Position numbers and translations under genes: made by a program. A stretch of 64,000 bases of DNA from Aestuariibaculum sediminum. Its GTDB lineage: Bacteria; Bacteroidota; Bacteroidia; Flavobacteriales; Flavobacteriaceae. The DNA is taken from assembly GCF_014596945.1 (NCBI RefSeq), contig NZ_JACVXB010000001.1, positions 494,314-558,313 of the forward strand, in the 5' to 3' direction. The notes beneath the pieces are model-generated. The model was not told the DNA's origin and did not search any database. It saw only the letters and a program-made list of their open reading frames with translations. Shown piece after piece: positions 24,027 to 33,042 of this stretch (position 1 is the first letter of the stretch; each line of letters starts with the position of its first letter).

Positions 24027-25046
24027 TTATTCCTTAAGTTTTAATAAGTCTAAGTCGTGATAGAAAAAGGTTTTATTATCACACATAGAAACAAATAGTC
24101 CATTTGGAAATTTTTTACCTAATGCCGTCGTTGTTACATCACAACCATCGGTCTCATTAGTTCCTAAATTTATTTCCTTAATAAAGGCATTCGTTTTTAA
24201 ATCAAATATATTAAAGGTGTGTGCCTGCTGATTAGATACAACCAAAAATCCATAATCAGCGTAATTAGCAATGGCAATACCTTCAATATCGTCTTTAAAA
24301 TGTTCGCCTCCAAAAAGACTCACTTCATCATTTCCTCGTGCTGGGTTTGCATGATATTTTCTAATACCAACACCTTCATCGGAATAATACACATACCCAG
24401 AAGCATCATCAACTGCAATAGCTTCAATTTCCTTTTGCCCGCTAAACTGCCCCATTTTTCTGAGTAAATTAGCATGAACGCCTAAAGAATCGGCTACTAA
24501 TTCATATTGATATAAATACCCTTCTTTCGGTCCTTTTTTTCTACTAACAAAAACAGACACTTTTCCGTTTACAGGGTTTTTATAAATTGAAACTCCCATA
24601 GGGCGTTTCATTTCAACTGTAGTTTCATCTTCAAACACTTTGAATCCGCCATGATCTAAAGGTGTCATATCTGGAACAGAATACACACGTATTTGATGTT
24701 TTTCCCGCTCAGAAAACACCATAATGTCCGTCTCTGTTGAATCATTCAATTTAAAACCATATTCAATATCGACATTATTTGGATAACTTACGCCTGTTAA
24801 ACTCTTACTTGGAATTATTTTTCCGTCAAGATTGAACGCATAAACGCCTCCATTAACCTCATCTTTATCGGTGCCAAAAACAATACTTTGTTCTGGATTT
24901 GTTTTATTAACCCAGATAGCGGGGTCGTCGGTATCATGGGGTGTGGTTTCGGTAACCGTTGTTGCCACTATTTCAGGTAATTTAGCCATGCAGGCCATTA
25001 ATAAAACAGTCGTTCCAAAAATTAAATTTACTTTTAATTTCTTCAT
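24027..25046 (-). CDS. Beta-propeller phytase
   Basis: 339 residues. A lipoprotein-like signal (LLMAC, Cys19) would place it at the cell surface or periplasm. The mature part has beta-propeller phytase hallmarks: TPHDTDDPAIWV (about 35-46), FGTDKDEVNGGVYAF, YPNNVDIEYGF (about 86-96), EIEAIAVDDASGYVYYSDEG (about 206-225), DDIEGIAIA, and TDGCDVT. The acidic residues bind calcium and the phytate substrate. It releases phosphate from inositol hexakisphosphate. It starts 15 bp after the TonB-dependent receptor stop, so the two form an operon. Confidence 0.93.
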   Translation of the reverse strand: MKKLKVNLIFGTTVLLMACMAKLPEIVATTVTETTPHDTDDPAIWVNKTNPEQSIVFGTDKDEVNGGVYAFNLDGKIIPSKSLTGVSYPNNVDIEYGFKLNDSTETDIMVFSEREKHQIRVYSVPDMTPLDHGGFKVFEDETTVEMKRPMGVSIYKNPVNGKVSVFVSRKKGPKEGYLYQYELVADSLGVHANLLRKMGQFSGQKEIEAIAVDDASGYVYYSDEGVGIRKYHANPARGNDEVSLFGGEHFKDDIEGIAIANYADYGFLVVSNQQAHTFNIFDLKTNAFIKEINLGTNETDGCDVTTTALGKKFPNGLFVSMCDNKTFFYHDLDLLKLKE

Positions 25047-25061
25047 TAAATTCTCTGCTAT

Positions 25062-27902
25062 CTATTTTTTAAACAAATCGTATTTCAACCCGAAATTCAA
25101 GCGCTTTTCGTAATATTCCATCTGCATGGTTCTGGAAGATACCCCCTGATAATAACGTAACGGTTGGTTGGTAATGTTGTTTACATTTACATACAAACTC
25201 AACTGTTTTGATAATGCTACATTAGCGTTAAAGTCTAAGAAAAACTGCTTATCATAATAACGGTCTTCAAAAGGACGACCACCAATTTCATCAACATATG
25301 CATCGGAGAAATTTCCTGATAAACGTACACTAAAATGCTTATCTGCATATCCTAATGAACCATTAAACATATTAGGTGCTGTATTTGGCAAATCTAAATC
25401 GGTACGCTCGTCACCATCTTCATTATAAATACCATCGGTATTAGATGTTAAATACGTGTAGTTTAGATAAACACTAAAGTTTTTAGCAAAACCAGGTAAA
25501 AAATCTAAACGACGTTGTAACGAAACTTCGGCTCCAAAAACGGTAGCTCCATTTCCATTTAAAGGTTTGTAAATCTCGTAACCGTTGTTGTCTTCTGAAA
25601 CATTTGTATATATAAAATCTTGAATGTCTTTATAGAACACTCCTCCCGACAGCAATCCAACAGATTTAAAATACTGTTCTGCCATTATATCGAAGTTCAT
25701 CGAGGTGGTTGGATTTAAATCGGAATTACCAAAATAAATTTCTTCATCTTCATTATTAATCTCCTGATATGGCACTAAATCGACATAATTTGGTCGTGCC
25801 AAAGTATTCGTCCAAGCAAAACGCAAAATAGTATTTTCGGCCACATTATATTTTAAGTGCAAACCTGGTAAAATATTGGTATAGTTTGCCTTGTCTTTAA
25901 CTATCTGAGTTCCATCGTAATCGCCATCGACATTAAAAACTAACGTATTACCCTCACTGTTAATAACTGTATGCTCTAAGCGCACACCAGCCAACACCGA
26001 AAATTTATCTGAAAACTGCTGATTCAACATGGCGTATCCGGCATAAACATATTCATTAACATCAAAATTGGCCGTTAAATACTCATCGGGAAGATCTTCG
26101 CCCGAAAATAGATTGGTATTGTATAAATCCAATCCTCCTAAATATTCTTCTGATGCGAAGGTACCAACCTGATACTGACTTCCAGCAAGGTAATCGTTAT
26201 CAGAATAATTTTTAGTAGGAACATCACCTAAGAATTCTAAAGCACCTGTTTCATCGCTGTACTCCATAAAATCATTATCTCTGTTTTTATTTTTCAAACG
26301 ACTTTTAAATCCGAATTTCAAAAACCCTTCTTGATTTTCTACTAAGGTTAAAGGCGCTTTTACATTAACGAAAAAGTTAACATCCTGCTCTTCGGTATAT
26401 TGATTTTCTTCTGAAATTTCATCTAATTCGAATAAGCTAAAATCGGCTTCTGATGCATTTACAGGTGTAAATAAAGGCTTTTTGGAATTATTATTATAGT
26501 TTATTCCATATGCGCTTTCGTACTCCAGATAACGCTCATTTAAACGTTCTTCAGATGCTTTAGAGAAGGATGCCATCCAGTCTAACTTAACGCTTCCAAG
26601 TAGGTGGTCTCCACCCAAGCTGTAGTTTTGCATACGCTGATCTTCGAGACGTCTGTTTTTATTACGGTTACTGTCGATACCTCCTTTTGTTTGGCGCTTT
26701 GCTTCAACAGGAAACCCTGTTAAATTTCCGTTTGCATCTACCGAAAAATCTCCGGGTTCAATATCTTCACCGTCTAAAATTTCATTCTCTAAGCGGAAGC
26801 GGTTTTCACGATCGTCGCGCCAGTTGTAAATCGATTTAAAATACAAACTGTTATTCTGGTCTAATTTATAATCGAAATTAGCCGAAAAACTTCTTCGAAC
26901 GCGCTGAACTAAATACTCTCTTATTTCGAAAACTTTGGCATATGGATTGACATCAATTGGCACTAAATTATCTTCATCGTTATTTGCATTATACTCAAAT
27001 TCATCTTCCCATTCAGCTTCAACGTTATCGCTTCCAAAGTCGTTATCGTTTATGGAAGCAGAAACCATCCAACCGAATTTATCGTTTTTAGAACGGTTTC
27101 CAACCAAAAACGACCCGTTTAAAATACGTTTATCGGTAATAAAATTTATACCAGAACCAGCAGTAGCGGATAAACGGAAACCTTGTGGTGATGTTTTTGT
27201 TATTAAATTTACAGAACCACCAAGGGCATCGGCATCCATATCTGGTGTGACCGCTTTATTAACTTCAATGGTTTGAATCATATCCGATGGAATTAAATCC
27301 ATTTGTACGTTACGGTTATCGCCCTCGGCTGAAGGGATACGGCTTCCGTTTAATGTTACCGAATTTAATTGAGGCGACAAACCGCGAATAATAATATTTC
27401 TAGCTTCCCCTTGATCTACTTGCATGGTAATTCCAGGAATCCGTTTCACCGCATCACCAATGTTAGCGTCTGGAAATTTACCTATTTGATCGGTCGATAC
27501 AATGTTGGTAATATTCTGTTTGTTTTTTTGCGTGTTCAATGCTCTGGCTTGCCCTCCAAGACCGTAACCCGTAATTAATACTTCGTCTAATTCGGTCGAA
27601 CTTCCATTCATTGTAAAATTCAAAGTCGTGGTTTGACCAGCCCGAACTGCAACTTCTTTTTCGATATTGGAGTAACCAATAAAACTTACGATTAATTTGT
27701 AAGCCCCCTCTTTTATATCGACGATAGTATAAGACCCATCGAAATCGGATACCGCTCCTTTGTTAAGCCCTTGTAAAGCAACAGTAGCCCCAGGTACCGT
27801 AACCCCGTTCTCGTCGGTAATAATACCCTTTATATTTCCTGTTTGTGAAAAACTGCTGATACAGAAAAGAGACAGCAGCATGCATGTATAAATGTGTTTC
27901 AT
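25062..27902 (-). CDS. TonB-dependent receptor paired with phytase
   Basis: 946 residues from ATG 27902 (MKHIYTCML); an upstream in-frame start at 27938 falls on the promoter and is rejected. Order: signal peptide (1-20), carboxypeptidase-regulatory-like domain (about 22-105; GNIKGIITDENGVTVPGATV), TonB-box-like LDEVLITGYG, plug (about 135-250; GDAVKRIPGITMQVDQGEARNIIIRG), then a 22-strand-type barrel ending NFGLKYDLFKK. The architecture fits the TonB-Xanth-Caul type of receptor. The phytase gene 15 bp downstream suggests import of phytate, lower inositol phosphates or a metal complex of them; the ligand is inferred. Confidence 0.93.
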   Translation of the reverse strand: MKHIYTCMLLSLFCISSFSQTGNIKGIITDENGVTVPGATVALQGLNKGAVSDFDGSYTIVDIKEGAYKLIVSFIGYSNIEKEVAVRAGQTTTLNFTMNGSSTELDEVLITGYGLGGQARALNTQKNKQNITNIVSTDQIGKFPDANIGDAVKRIPGITMQVDQGEARNIIIRGLSPQLNSVTLNGSRIPSAEGDNRNVQMDLIPSDMIQTIEVNKAVTPDMDADALGGSVNLITKTSPQGFRLSATAGSGINFITDKRILNGSFLVGNRSKNDKFGWMVSASINDNDFGSDNVEAEWEDEFEYNANNDEDNLVPIDVNPYAKVFEIREYLVQRVRRSFSANFDYKLDQNNSLYFKSIYNWRDDRENRFRLENEILDGEDIEPGDFSVDANGNLTGFPVEAKRQTKGGIDSNRNKNRRLEDQRMQNYSLGGDHLLGSVKLDWMASFSKASEERLNERYLEYESAYGINYNNNSKKPLFTPVNASEADFSLFELDEISEENQYTEEQDVNFFVNVKAPLTLVENQEGFLKFGFKSRLKNKNRDNDFMEYSDETGALEFLGDVPTKNYSDNDYLAGSQYQVGTFASEEYLGGLDLYNTNLFSGEDLPDEYLTANFDVNEYVYAGYAMLNQQFSDKFSVLAGVRLEHTVINSEGNTLVFNVDGDYDGTQIVKDKANYTNILPGLHLKYNVAENTILRFAWTNTLARPNYVDLVPYQEINNEDEEIYFGNSDLNPTTSMNFDIMAEQYFKSVGLLSGGVFYKDIQDFIYTNVSEDNNGYEIYKPLNGNGATVFGAEVSLQRRLDFLPGFAKNFSVYLNYTYLTSNTDGIYNEDGDERTDLDLPNTAPNMFNGSLGYADKHFSVRLSGNFSDAYVDEIGGRPFEDRYYDKQFFLDFNANVALSKQLSLYVNVNNITNQPLRYYQGVSSRTMQMEYYEKRLNFGLKYDLFKK

Positions 27903-27935
27903 TACTAAGTTAATTTTGTTTGTTTTTTTCTGCAG

Positions 27936-27943
27936 CAAAACTA
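27936..27943 (-). promoter_or_regulatory. -7 box of the receptor-phytase operon
   Basis: Minus-strand TAGTTTTG matches TAnnTTTG. A self-complementary ACGTACGTAC stretch lies at 27955-27964, about 12-20 bp upstream in the spacer, and could be an operator. Confidence 0.45.
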
Positions 27944-28127
27944 CCTAGCTATTAACGTACGTACCTGAATTAAAAGTTAACAAATCATGAAAGATTATAC
28001 CTCTGGCAATAGCATTTTATAACTTCATTACATTGAGGTAACATTACTTTAAAATTCCATGAATAAATGTATAAACTCAGATTCGCAATCAGTTTTTACA
28101 AAGACATGTGTATTATAAATAAACACA

Positions 28128-28158
28128 AAAACCCTTTCTGAAAACAGAAAGGGTTAAC
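28128..28158 (-). terminator. Intrinsic terminator after rpmA
   Basis: Stem AACCCTTTCTG / CAGAAAGGGTT with a TTTT loop, followed on the minus strand by further T; 22 bp beyond the rpmA stop. Confidence 0.88.
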
Positions 28159-28180
28159 TTATATTAAAAAGTATAGTTTC

Positions 28181-28441
28181 TTAAGCTTCGAAAGGCTCTA
28201 TAGAAACATAAGACTTATTGTCTTTCTTTTTAGTAAATTTTACAACGCCATCAACTTGAGCGTGTAAAGTATGATCTTTACCTTGGTATACGTTTTCACC
28301 TGGGTGATGTGTATTACCTCTTTGTCTAACGATAATATTACCTGCTATTGCAGCTTGACCACCAAAAATCTTAACACCTAATCGTTTCGATTCTGATTCT
28401 CTACCGTTTTTCGAACTTCCGACTCCTTTTTTATGTGCCAT
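28181..28441 (-). CDS. rpmA: Ribosomal protein L27 (bL27)
   Basis: 86 residues. The start [24 protein letters not shown] and the [21 protein letters not shown] block are diagnostic for bL27, whose N-terminus reaches the peptidyl transferase centre. It already begins MAHKKG, so no Firmicutes-type N-terminal extension needs to be removed. It follows rplU by 23 bp and is closed by a strong terminator. Confidence 0.98.
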   Translation of the reverse strand: MAHKKGVGSSKNGRESESKRLGVKIFGGQAAIAGNIIVRQRGNTHHPGENVYQGKDHTLHAQVDGVVKFTKKKDNKSYVSIEPFEA

Positions 28442-28464
28442 TTTATTTCGATTTTATTTTGTTA

Positions 28465-28962
28465 TTAACTTAAAGCAGCGATTAATTCAGCTTTCTTCAT
28501 TGAAGAATATCCTGAAATCTCTTTTGCTTTTGCCATTTCTTTTAATTCAGCAACAGTTAAACTGCTTAAATCTTGAGAAGCTTCAGCCTTAGGAGCTTCA
28601 GCTTTTGGAGCTGCTGCTTTTTTCTCAGCTTTAGCGGCTGGTTTTGCACCTGAAGCAACAATACTTTCAATAACAATTTCTGTTAATGCTTGTCTGTGAC
28701 CGTTTTTTACACGGTAACCTTTTCTACGTTTTTTCTTGAAAACGATAACTTTATCACCTTTAAGGTGCTTTAAAACTTTTGCTCCTACTTGAGCTCCGTT
28801 TATAGCCGGGGCGCCAACAGTTACATTGTCTCCGTCGCTTAAAAGAAGTACATTATCAAAAGATACTGCTTCACCTTCTTCTGTTGCTAAACGATTAACA
28901 AAAACTTTTTGGTCTTTTTCAACTTTAAATTGTTGCCCTGCTATCTCTACAATTGCGTACAT
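28465..28962 (-). CDS. rplU: Ribosomal protein L21 (bL21) with C-terminal extension
   Basis: 165 residues from ATG 28962 (MYAIVEIAGQQFKVEKDQ). Residues 1-103 are a complete bL21 core (FKKKRRKGYRVKNGHRQALTEIVIESI). It is followed by an Ala/Lys/Pro-rich linker (about 106-130) and a helical module LTVAELKEMAKAKEISGYSSMKKAELIAAL (about 135-164). That module resembles the Rho N-terminal/SAP-like helix-extended-loop-helix motif. E. coli L21 is 103 residues, so the extension adds about 60. Such extended L21 occurs in other Bacteroidota. A strong promoter precedes the gene and rpmA follows. Confidence 0.96.
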   Translation of the reverse strand: MYAIVEIAGQQFKVEKDQKVFVNRLATEEGEAVSFDNVLLLSDGDNVTVGAPAINGAQVGAKVLKHLKGDKVIVFKKKRRKGYRVKNGHRQALTEIVIESIVASGAKPAAKAEKKAAAPKAEAPKAEASQDLSSLTVAELKEMAKAKEISGYSSMKKAELIAALS

Positions 28963-29022
28963 AGCGTAACGTTTATTAATTAAATTTGTTATAAATACTA
29001 CTAACCTTATATAAGGCGGGTG

Positions 29023-29053
29023 CAAATATACTGCTAATTAATTAATTTACAAA
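29023..29053 (-). promoter_or_regulatory. Promoter of rplU-rpmA
   Basis: Minus-strand TTTG, 19 bp, TATATTTG: a full match to the Bacteroidota consensus. The leader is about 55 nt. Confidence 0.75.
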
Positions 29054-29060
29054 CGTTTTA

Positions 29061-29501
29061 TTAAGTTTGCGAACTATTTTTTAAATATTGCATAACTACC
29101 AGAGTAGCAATGACTGTGGTGGCAAAGCCCATGATTAAAACCACAAAAGTTACCAGCCCTGTATCAGCGTTTAAACCTCCGTTTATAACGTTATACAATT
29201 CGGATAAGAAACCATTATTAATTTCGGTAATGTAAAAGAGAAAGAAAAATGTGAATAAAATAGCTGCTATAAACCCTGTGATAAGCCCTGTTTTAAACCC
29301 TTCGCCGTAAGAAAACGCTTCAGGCTTTTCTAGCTTTGTTAGCTTAATAGCCTCGTAAATACCAAATGTTGTAATTACAGCATTAAAAAAACTAAAACCA
29401 GGATAAATGTGCTTATGAAAAAGTGCCAATATTAAAAAATAAGCAATTAATACAGCACTTGTTACTAAACCAAATCGAATAGGAAGCGTTATTTTTTTCA
29501 T
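29061..29501 (-). CDS. DUF4199 family membrane protein
   Basis: 146 residues with four predicted TM helices (about 9-27, 35-50, 70-92 and 113-137) and the motif FSYGEGFKTGLITGFIAAI (about 62-80). This pattern is typical of DUF4199 proteins of Bacteroidota, whose function is unknown. It lies between the EamA transporter and rplU with no tight linkage to either. Confidence 0.8.
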   Translation of the reverse strand: MKKITLPIRFGLVTSAVLIAYFLILALFHKHIYPGFSFFNAVITTFGIYEAIKLTKLEKPEAFSYGEGFKTGLITGFIAAILFTFFFLFYITEINNGFLSELYNVINGGLNADTGLVTFVVLIMGFATTVIATLVVMQYLKNSSQT

Positions 29502-29590
29502 TTTTACTAAAATTAATTCTCTTAAATTTCGTAAAAAATCCTGAATAATAATAATTTATAATCAAATATTATCGGTTAACAACCTGGTAT

Positions 29591-30466
29591 TTATCGCCGT
29601 CTATGAACCAAAAAAACTCCTAAAAGTATTATAAAACTGGCCACTCCCTGGGTAAAACTAAATTTTTCACCATCTAAAAACCCCCACATCAAAGCAACTA
29701 TTGGCATAACATACGTAACCGACGATGCAAATACCGGCGCACTAATTTTAACTAATTTATTGAATAATATTTTAGCCATGGCCGTACCGAAAAATGATAA
29801 GGTGGTAACGTATACCAAAGCCATTCCAAATTCTGGGTTATTGAAAGTTTCATGTGAAAAAAAATCAACAAAAAATAACATAACAACAGCTGGAAAAAAT
29901 ATTACAAAGTAATTTCCAGCAGCTATTGTTAAGGGTTTTATATCATAAAGATAGCGCTTAATTATATTCACATTTAGTCCATACATAATTCCTGACAACA
30001 GAATAAATCCAGCATACCAGTAATTTTGATTTGGATTAATTTCAGCGCCATTTAACATTAAAATACAAGACCCTACAAATGCAATGATTAAACCTAAAAA
30101 TTGACGTTTTGATGAAGGTATATTAAACAATGTTAGTCCTAACCAGAATGTATGCATAGGCACCAAAGAATTTAACACCGAGGTTACTGCACTATCAATT
30201 TCTGTTTCAGCAATAGCAAATAAAAATGCAGGAACAAACGAACCTACCAGACCAGAAACAGCCAACCATTTCCACTCGTTAATACGCACCGATTTTAAAC
30301 CTCGAAACCCTAACGATAACAATATTAAGGAGGTTATCAAATTTCTTAGCACGCCAAGTTGCATTGGGGTTAAACCTAAAAGTGATTTTTTAATTAAAAT
30401 AAATGAGCTCCCCCAAATTATTGACAATGTAAAAAGATAAACCCATTTTATGTTATTTGTTTTCAA
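29591..30466 (-). CDS. DMT superfamily (EamA) transporter
   Basis: 291 residues with ten TM helices arranged as two EamA repeats (about 5-135 and 150-288). It has WVYLFTLSIIWGSSFILIKKSLLGLTPMQLGVLRNL at the N-terminus and the second-repeat APVFASSVTYVMPIVALMWGFLDGEKF near 243-269. Family members export amino acids, nucleotides or other metabolites; the substrate cannot be read from sequence. It is divergent from the heavy-metal-binding lipoprotein gene. Confidence 0.9.
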   Translation of the reverse strand: MKTNNIKWVYLFTLSIIWGSSFILIKKSLLGLTPMQLGVLRNLITSLILLSLGFRGLKSVRINEWKWLAVSGLVGSFVPAFLFAIAETEIDSAVTSVLNSLVPMHTFWLGLTLFNIPSSKRQFLGLIIAFVGSCILMLNGAEINPNQNYWYAGFILLSGIMYGLNVNIIKRYLYDIKPLTIAAGNYFVIFFPAVVMLFFVDFFSHETFNNPEFGMALVYVTTLSFFGTAMAKILFNKLVKISAPVFASSVTYVMPIVALMWGFLDGEKFSFTQGVASFIILLGVFLVHRRR

Positions 30467-30487
30467 CCCTTAATTTTTTAAACGGCA

Positions 30488-30495
30488 CAAAATTA
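30488..30495 (-). promoter_or_regulatory. -7 box for the EamA gene
   Basis: Minus-strand TAATTTTG (TAnnTTTG), 22 bp before the start codon; the -33 element is not clear. Confidence 0.4.
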
Positions 30496-30528
30496 GAGTT
30501 TCTAAAACCATTTCATACTATTATTTAG

Positions 30529-30536
30529 TAGATTTG
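30529..30536 (+). promoter_or_regulatory. -7 box for the heavy-metal-binding lipoprotein
   Basis: TAGATTTG matches TAnnTTTG, about 32 bp before the ATG at 30568. Confidence 0.45.
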
Positions 30537-30567
30537 TATTCTATTATTTTCTTAAAAACCCATTAAT

Positions 30568-31053
30568 ATGAAAAATATAATTTTCGTTGCGCTAATAGCA
30601 CTATTTGCGTTTAACTGTAAGCAGAAAACTGAGGCCGAAATAAAAACTGTTGAAATAGCTTCCAACAGTACAAATAAAGTTAACCCAGATGCAACATTTG
30701 CGAAAGCCGAATTTACGGTAGAAGGCATGACCTGTATGATGGGATGCGCTAAAACTATTGAAAATAAACTAACAAAAATGGACGGCGTAAAATCGGCAAA
30801 GGTTGATTTCGATAAAAAATTAGCGATGGTAGAATATGATGTAGCTACCGTTACACCTGAGAACCTTACAACTACGGTTACCAATGTAAGTGACAGCTAT
30901 TCTGTTAGCGACATGAAAACTGTAGACAATTTTTCTTCTAAAAAAGATTGTGATCCAGACTGTAAAAAAGCCTGCTGCGCAAACAAAACAGAAGCCGAAC
31001 AAACAGCTTGTGGGGTAGATTGCAAAAAAGCCTGTTGTGCTGAAAAAGCTTAA
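30568..31053 (+). CDS. Secreted HMA-domain lipoprotein with Cys-rich tail
   Basis: 161 residues. The signal ends in lipobox FNC (Cys17). A heavy-metal-associated domain follows at about 45-117 (FTVEGMTCMMGCAKTIENKL). Its metal site is Cys56-x3-Cys60 rather than the usual CxxC. The tail carries two near-copies of a cysteine motif, CDPDCKKACC and CGVDCKKACC, giving eight more Cys. It would bind soft metals such as Cu(I) or Zn outside the cytoplasm as a chaperone or buffer. The gene is monocistronic, with its own promoter and a T-rich hairpin after it. Confidence 0.85.
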   Translation: MKNIIFVALIALFAFNCKQKTEAEIKTVEIASNSTNKVNPDATFAKAEFTVEGMTCMMGCAKTIENKLTKMDGVKSAKVDFDKKLAMVEYDVATVTPENLTTTVTNVSDSYSVSDMKTVDNFSSKKDCDPDCKKACCANKTEAEQTACGVDCKKACCAEKA

Positions 31054-31083
31054 TAACCTAACAAAAAAAACGCTTTATAAATT

Positions 31084-31112
31084 AGACCTTCAATGAGAGG
31101 GTCTTTTTTTTT
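31084..31112 (+). terminator. Probable terminator after the HMA lipoprotein gene
   Basis: Short stem AGACC / GGTCT with an 11-nt loop followed by eight T. The T run touches the gldD stop codon on the other strand. Confidence 0.55.
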
Positions 31113-31695
31113 ATTTCCATTTTAAGGTTTCCATAATATGCTTAATATCTTTTTGCATATAATTGGCTGCTGGCAATATAGAATCGTAATTAGGTTTCGC
31201 ATAAAAGTACAAAGACCCCGTTAAAAAGTGATTCACGCTATCGGTAACATAAAATTGAGCAGGAGAAGCCACATTACCCCTAACTTCAGAAAACACCCCA
31301 TAAACCTTTTCTAATTCATTTTTAAAAGGAAACATTGGAGGTACTTCATCGGCCTTTATCATGTGTTCTAAAGTCAATTTTTCAGCGTCACGCAAATATT
31401 GTTTCAATGTGGTATCGCTATTATTCACCGCCTTGTAGGTTAAAAATATGGTCCCCTTTAGCGATGGATATTCGATATTAACCCCATAGCTTTCATGCTT
31501 TGCTGGCAACTTTTTCAATTTTACATCTGTAGCAAGAATATTAGTTTCAAATGAAAACGGTGCATTAATATCTAAAGTTTGGTATTTAGGCGCCGGATAA
31601 TCTAACCTTAAATAAGCTTTAGGTTTAGGCACATAATCCTGACCACAAGATATGCAAAGCAAAACAACACATATTAAGAGTAAATTATACTTCAT
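31111..31695 (-). CDS. gldD: Gliding motility lipoprotein GldD
   Basis: 194 residues from ATG 31695 (MKYNLLLICVVLLCISC), with lipobox ISC at Cys17. The mature protein starts GQDYVPKPKAYLRLDYPAPKY, typical of GldD, and has VNIEYPSLKGTIFLTYKAV and the terminal KDIKHIMETLKWK. GldD is needed for gliding and is linked to the type IX secretion/gliding machinery in Flavobacterium johnsoniae. It overlaps gldE by 11 bp, so the two are translationally coupled. Confidence 0.95.
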   Translation of the reverse strand: MKYNLLLICVVLLCISCGQDYVPKPKAYLRLDYPAPKYQTLDINAPFSFETNILATDVKLKKLPAKHESYGVNIEYPSLKGTIFLTYKAVNNSDTTLKQYLRDAEKLTLEHMIKADEVPPMFPFKNELEKVYGVFSEVRGNVASPAQFYVTDSVNHFLTGSLYFYAKPNYDSILPAANYMQKDIKHIMETLKWK

Positions 31696-32998
31696 CAAGA
31701 ATGGTAAATTTAACAAGCTTTATTCGTTTTTTATCTAAAGCTTCAATTTTAAAAACGTAATTTTTGAAATTTATTTTACTATTTAACTTCGGAAAACTTT
31801 TAGATATTTCTAACACAAAACCTGCAATGGTTTCGGCTTCCCCTTTATTATCTTCAAAAACGGTATCATCTTCAACTTTAATGATTTTATAAAAATCTTT
31901 CAGAGCCGTTTTACCTTCGAACACATAATTATGATCGTCGAGTTTCGAATAAGTTAAATCTTCATCATCAAACTCGTCGCTAATGTCACCCACAATTTCT
32001 TCAATAATATCTTCCAAAGAAATTAGTCCTGAGGTTCCTCCGTATTCATCAACAACAACGGCAAGATGTACTTTTTTATCTTGAAATTCTGTCATTAAAT
32101 CGTCGAGCTTTTTGTTTTCTGGCACAAAAAATGGTTCTCGAATTAAACTGGTCCAGTCGAATTGTTTCCTATCGATGTAAGGCAATAAATCCTTCACGTA
32201 TAGTATCCCTTTAATGGTATCAATATTTTCCTGATAAACAGGAATACGCGAATAGCCATTTTCAATAATTTCAGACAAAACATCGGTATACTTCTGCTCA
32301 ATGTTTAATGCAAAAATATCGATACGCGGCCGCATAACTTGCTTGGTATCGGTATTACCAAATTGCACTATCCCTTGTAAAATTTTATGTTCTTCGGTTG
32401 TGGTATCTTCTTCGCTGGTTAATTCTAAAGCCTGAGATAATTGATCGACGCTTAAATTGGATTTTTGTTTACCTAATTTATTATGTATAGCCAAAGTAAC
32501 ACTGCGCATTGGCAAGCTTAACGGCGATAAAACAACATCTAAAACCCTTAGCGGATATGCCATAAACACGGCAAATTTTAAATTATTACGACTGGCATAT
32601 ATTTTAGGTAGAATTTCTCCAAACAGTAAAATTAAAAAGGTAACAATAACCACCTCTATGAGAAACTGAACCACAGGAGAGCTAATACTTTCGAACAAGA
32701 ATCCTCCCAAATAAGCAAATAATATAACGACTGCTATATTTATAAAATTATTAGCTACCAAAATAGTTGCCAACAACTTTTTGGGTCGCTCTAACAAATC
32801 GGAAATTATTTGAATACGCCTAGATTTTTCTTCTAATCCTTTTTCTATATCGCTACGTGAGAGTGAAAACAAGGCTACTTCGGCACCGGAAATTAGCGCT
32901 GAACAACATAGCAGAACAAATAATAACACAAAACCAAAAACCACGGAATAATCAACTGTGGTTATTAAACTACTAAAACTGGCGGGCTCAGGGTCCAA
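31685..32998 (-). CDS. gldE: Gliding motility-associated protein GldE (CNNM/CBS family)
   Basis: 437 residues: an N-terminal DUF21/CNNM membrane domain with about four TM segments (about 15-190), a CBS-domain pair (about 210-330; MRPRIDIFALN, YSRIPVYQENIDTIKGILYVKDLLP, VDEYGGTSGLISLEDIIEEIVGDI) and a C-terminal CorC/HlyC domain. This is the plan of magnesium/cobalt efflux-type proteins; the coupling to gldD and ssb identifies it as GldE. Its precise role in gliding is not known. Confidence 0.95.
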   Translation of the reverse strand: MDPEPASFSSLITTVDYSVVFGFVLLFVLLCCSALISGAEVALFSLSRSDIEKGLEEKSRRIQIISDLLERPKKLLATILVANNFINIAVVILFAYLGGFLFESISSPVVQFLIEVVIVTFLILLFGEILPKIYASRNNLKFAVFMAYPLRVLDVVLSPLSLPMRSVTLAIHNKLGKQKSNLSVDQLSQALELTSEEDTTTEEHKILQGIVQFGNTDTKQVMRPRIDIFALNIEQKYTDVLSEIIENGYSRIPVYQENIDTIKGILYVKDLLPYIDRKQFDWTSLIREPFFVPENKKLDDLMTEFQDKKVHLAVVVDEYGGTSGLISLEDIIEEIVGDISDEFDDEDLTYSKLDDHNYVFEGKTALKDFYKIIKVEDDTVFEDNKGEAETIAGFVLEISKSFPKLNSKINFKNYVFKIEALDKKRIKLVKFTILDEV

Positions 32999-33042
32999 AT
33001 ATTAAAATTTAAGTTAAACATAAACACGGTATACGTGTTGTA

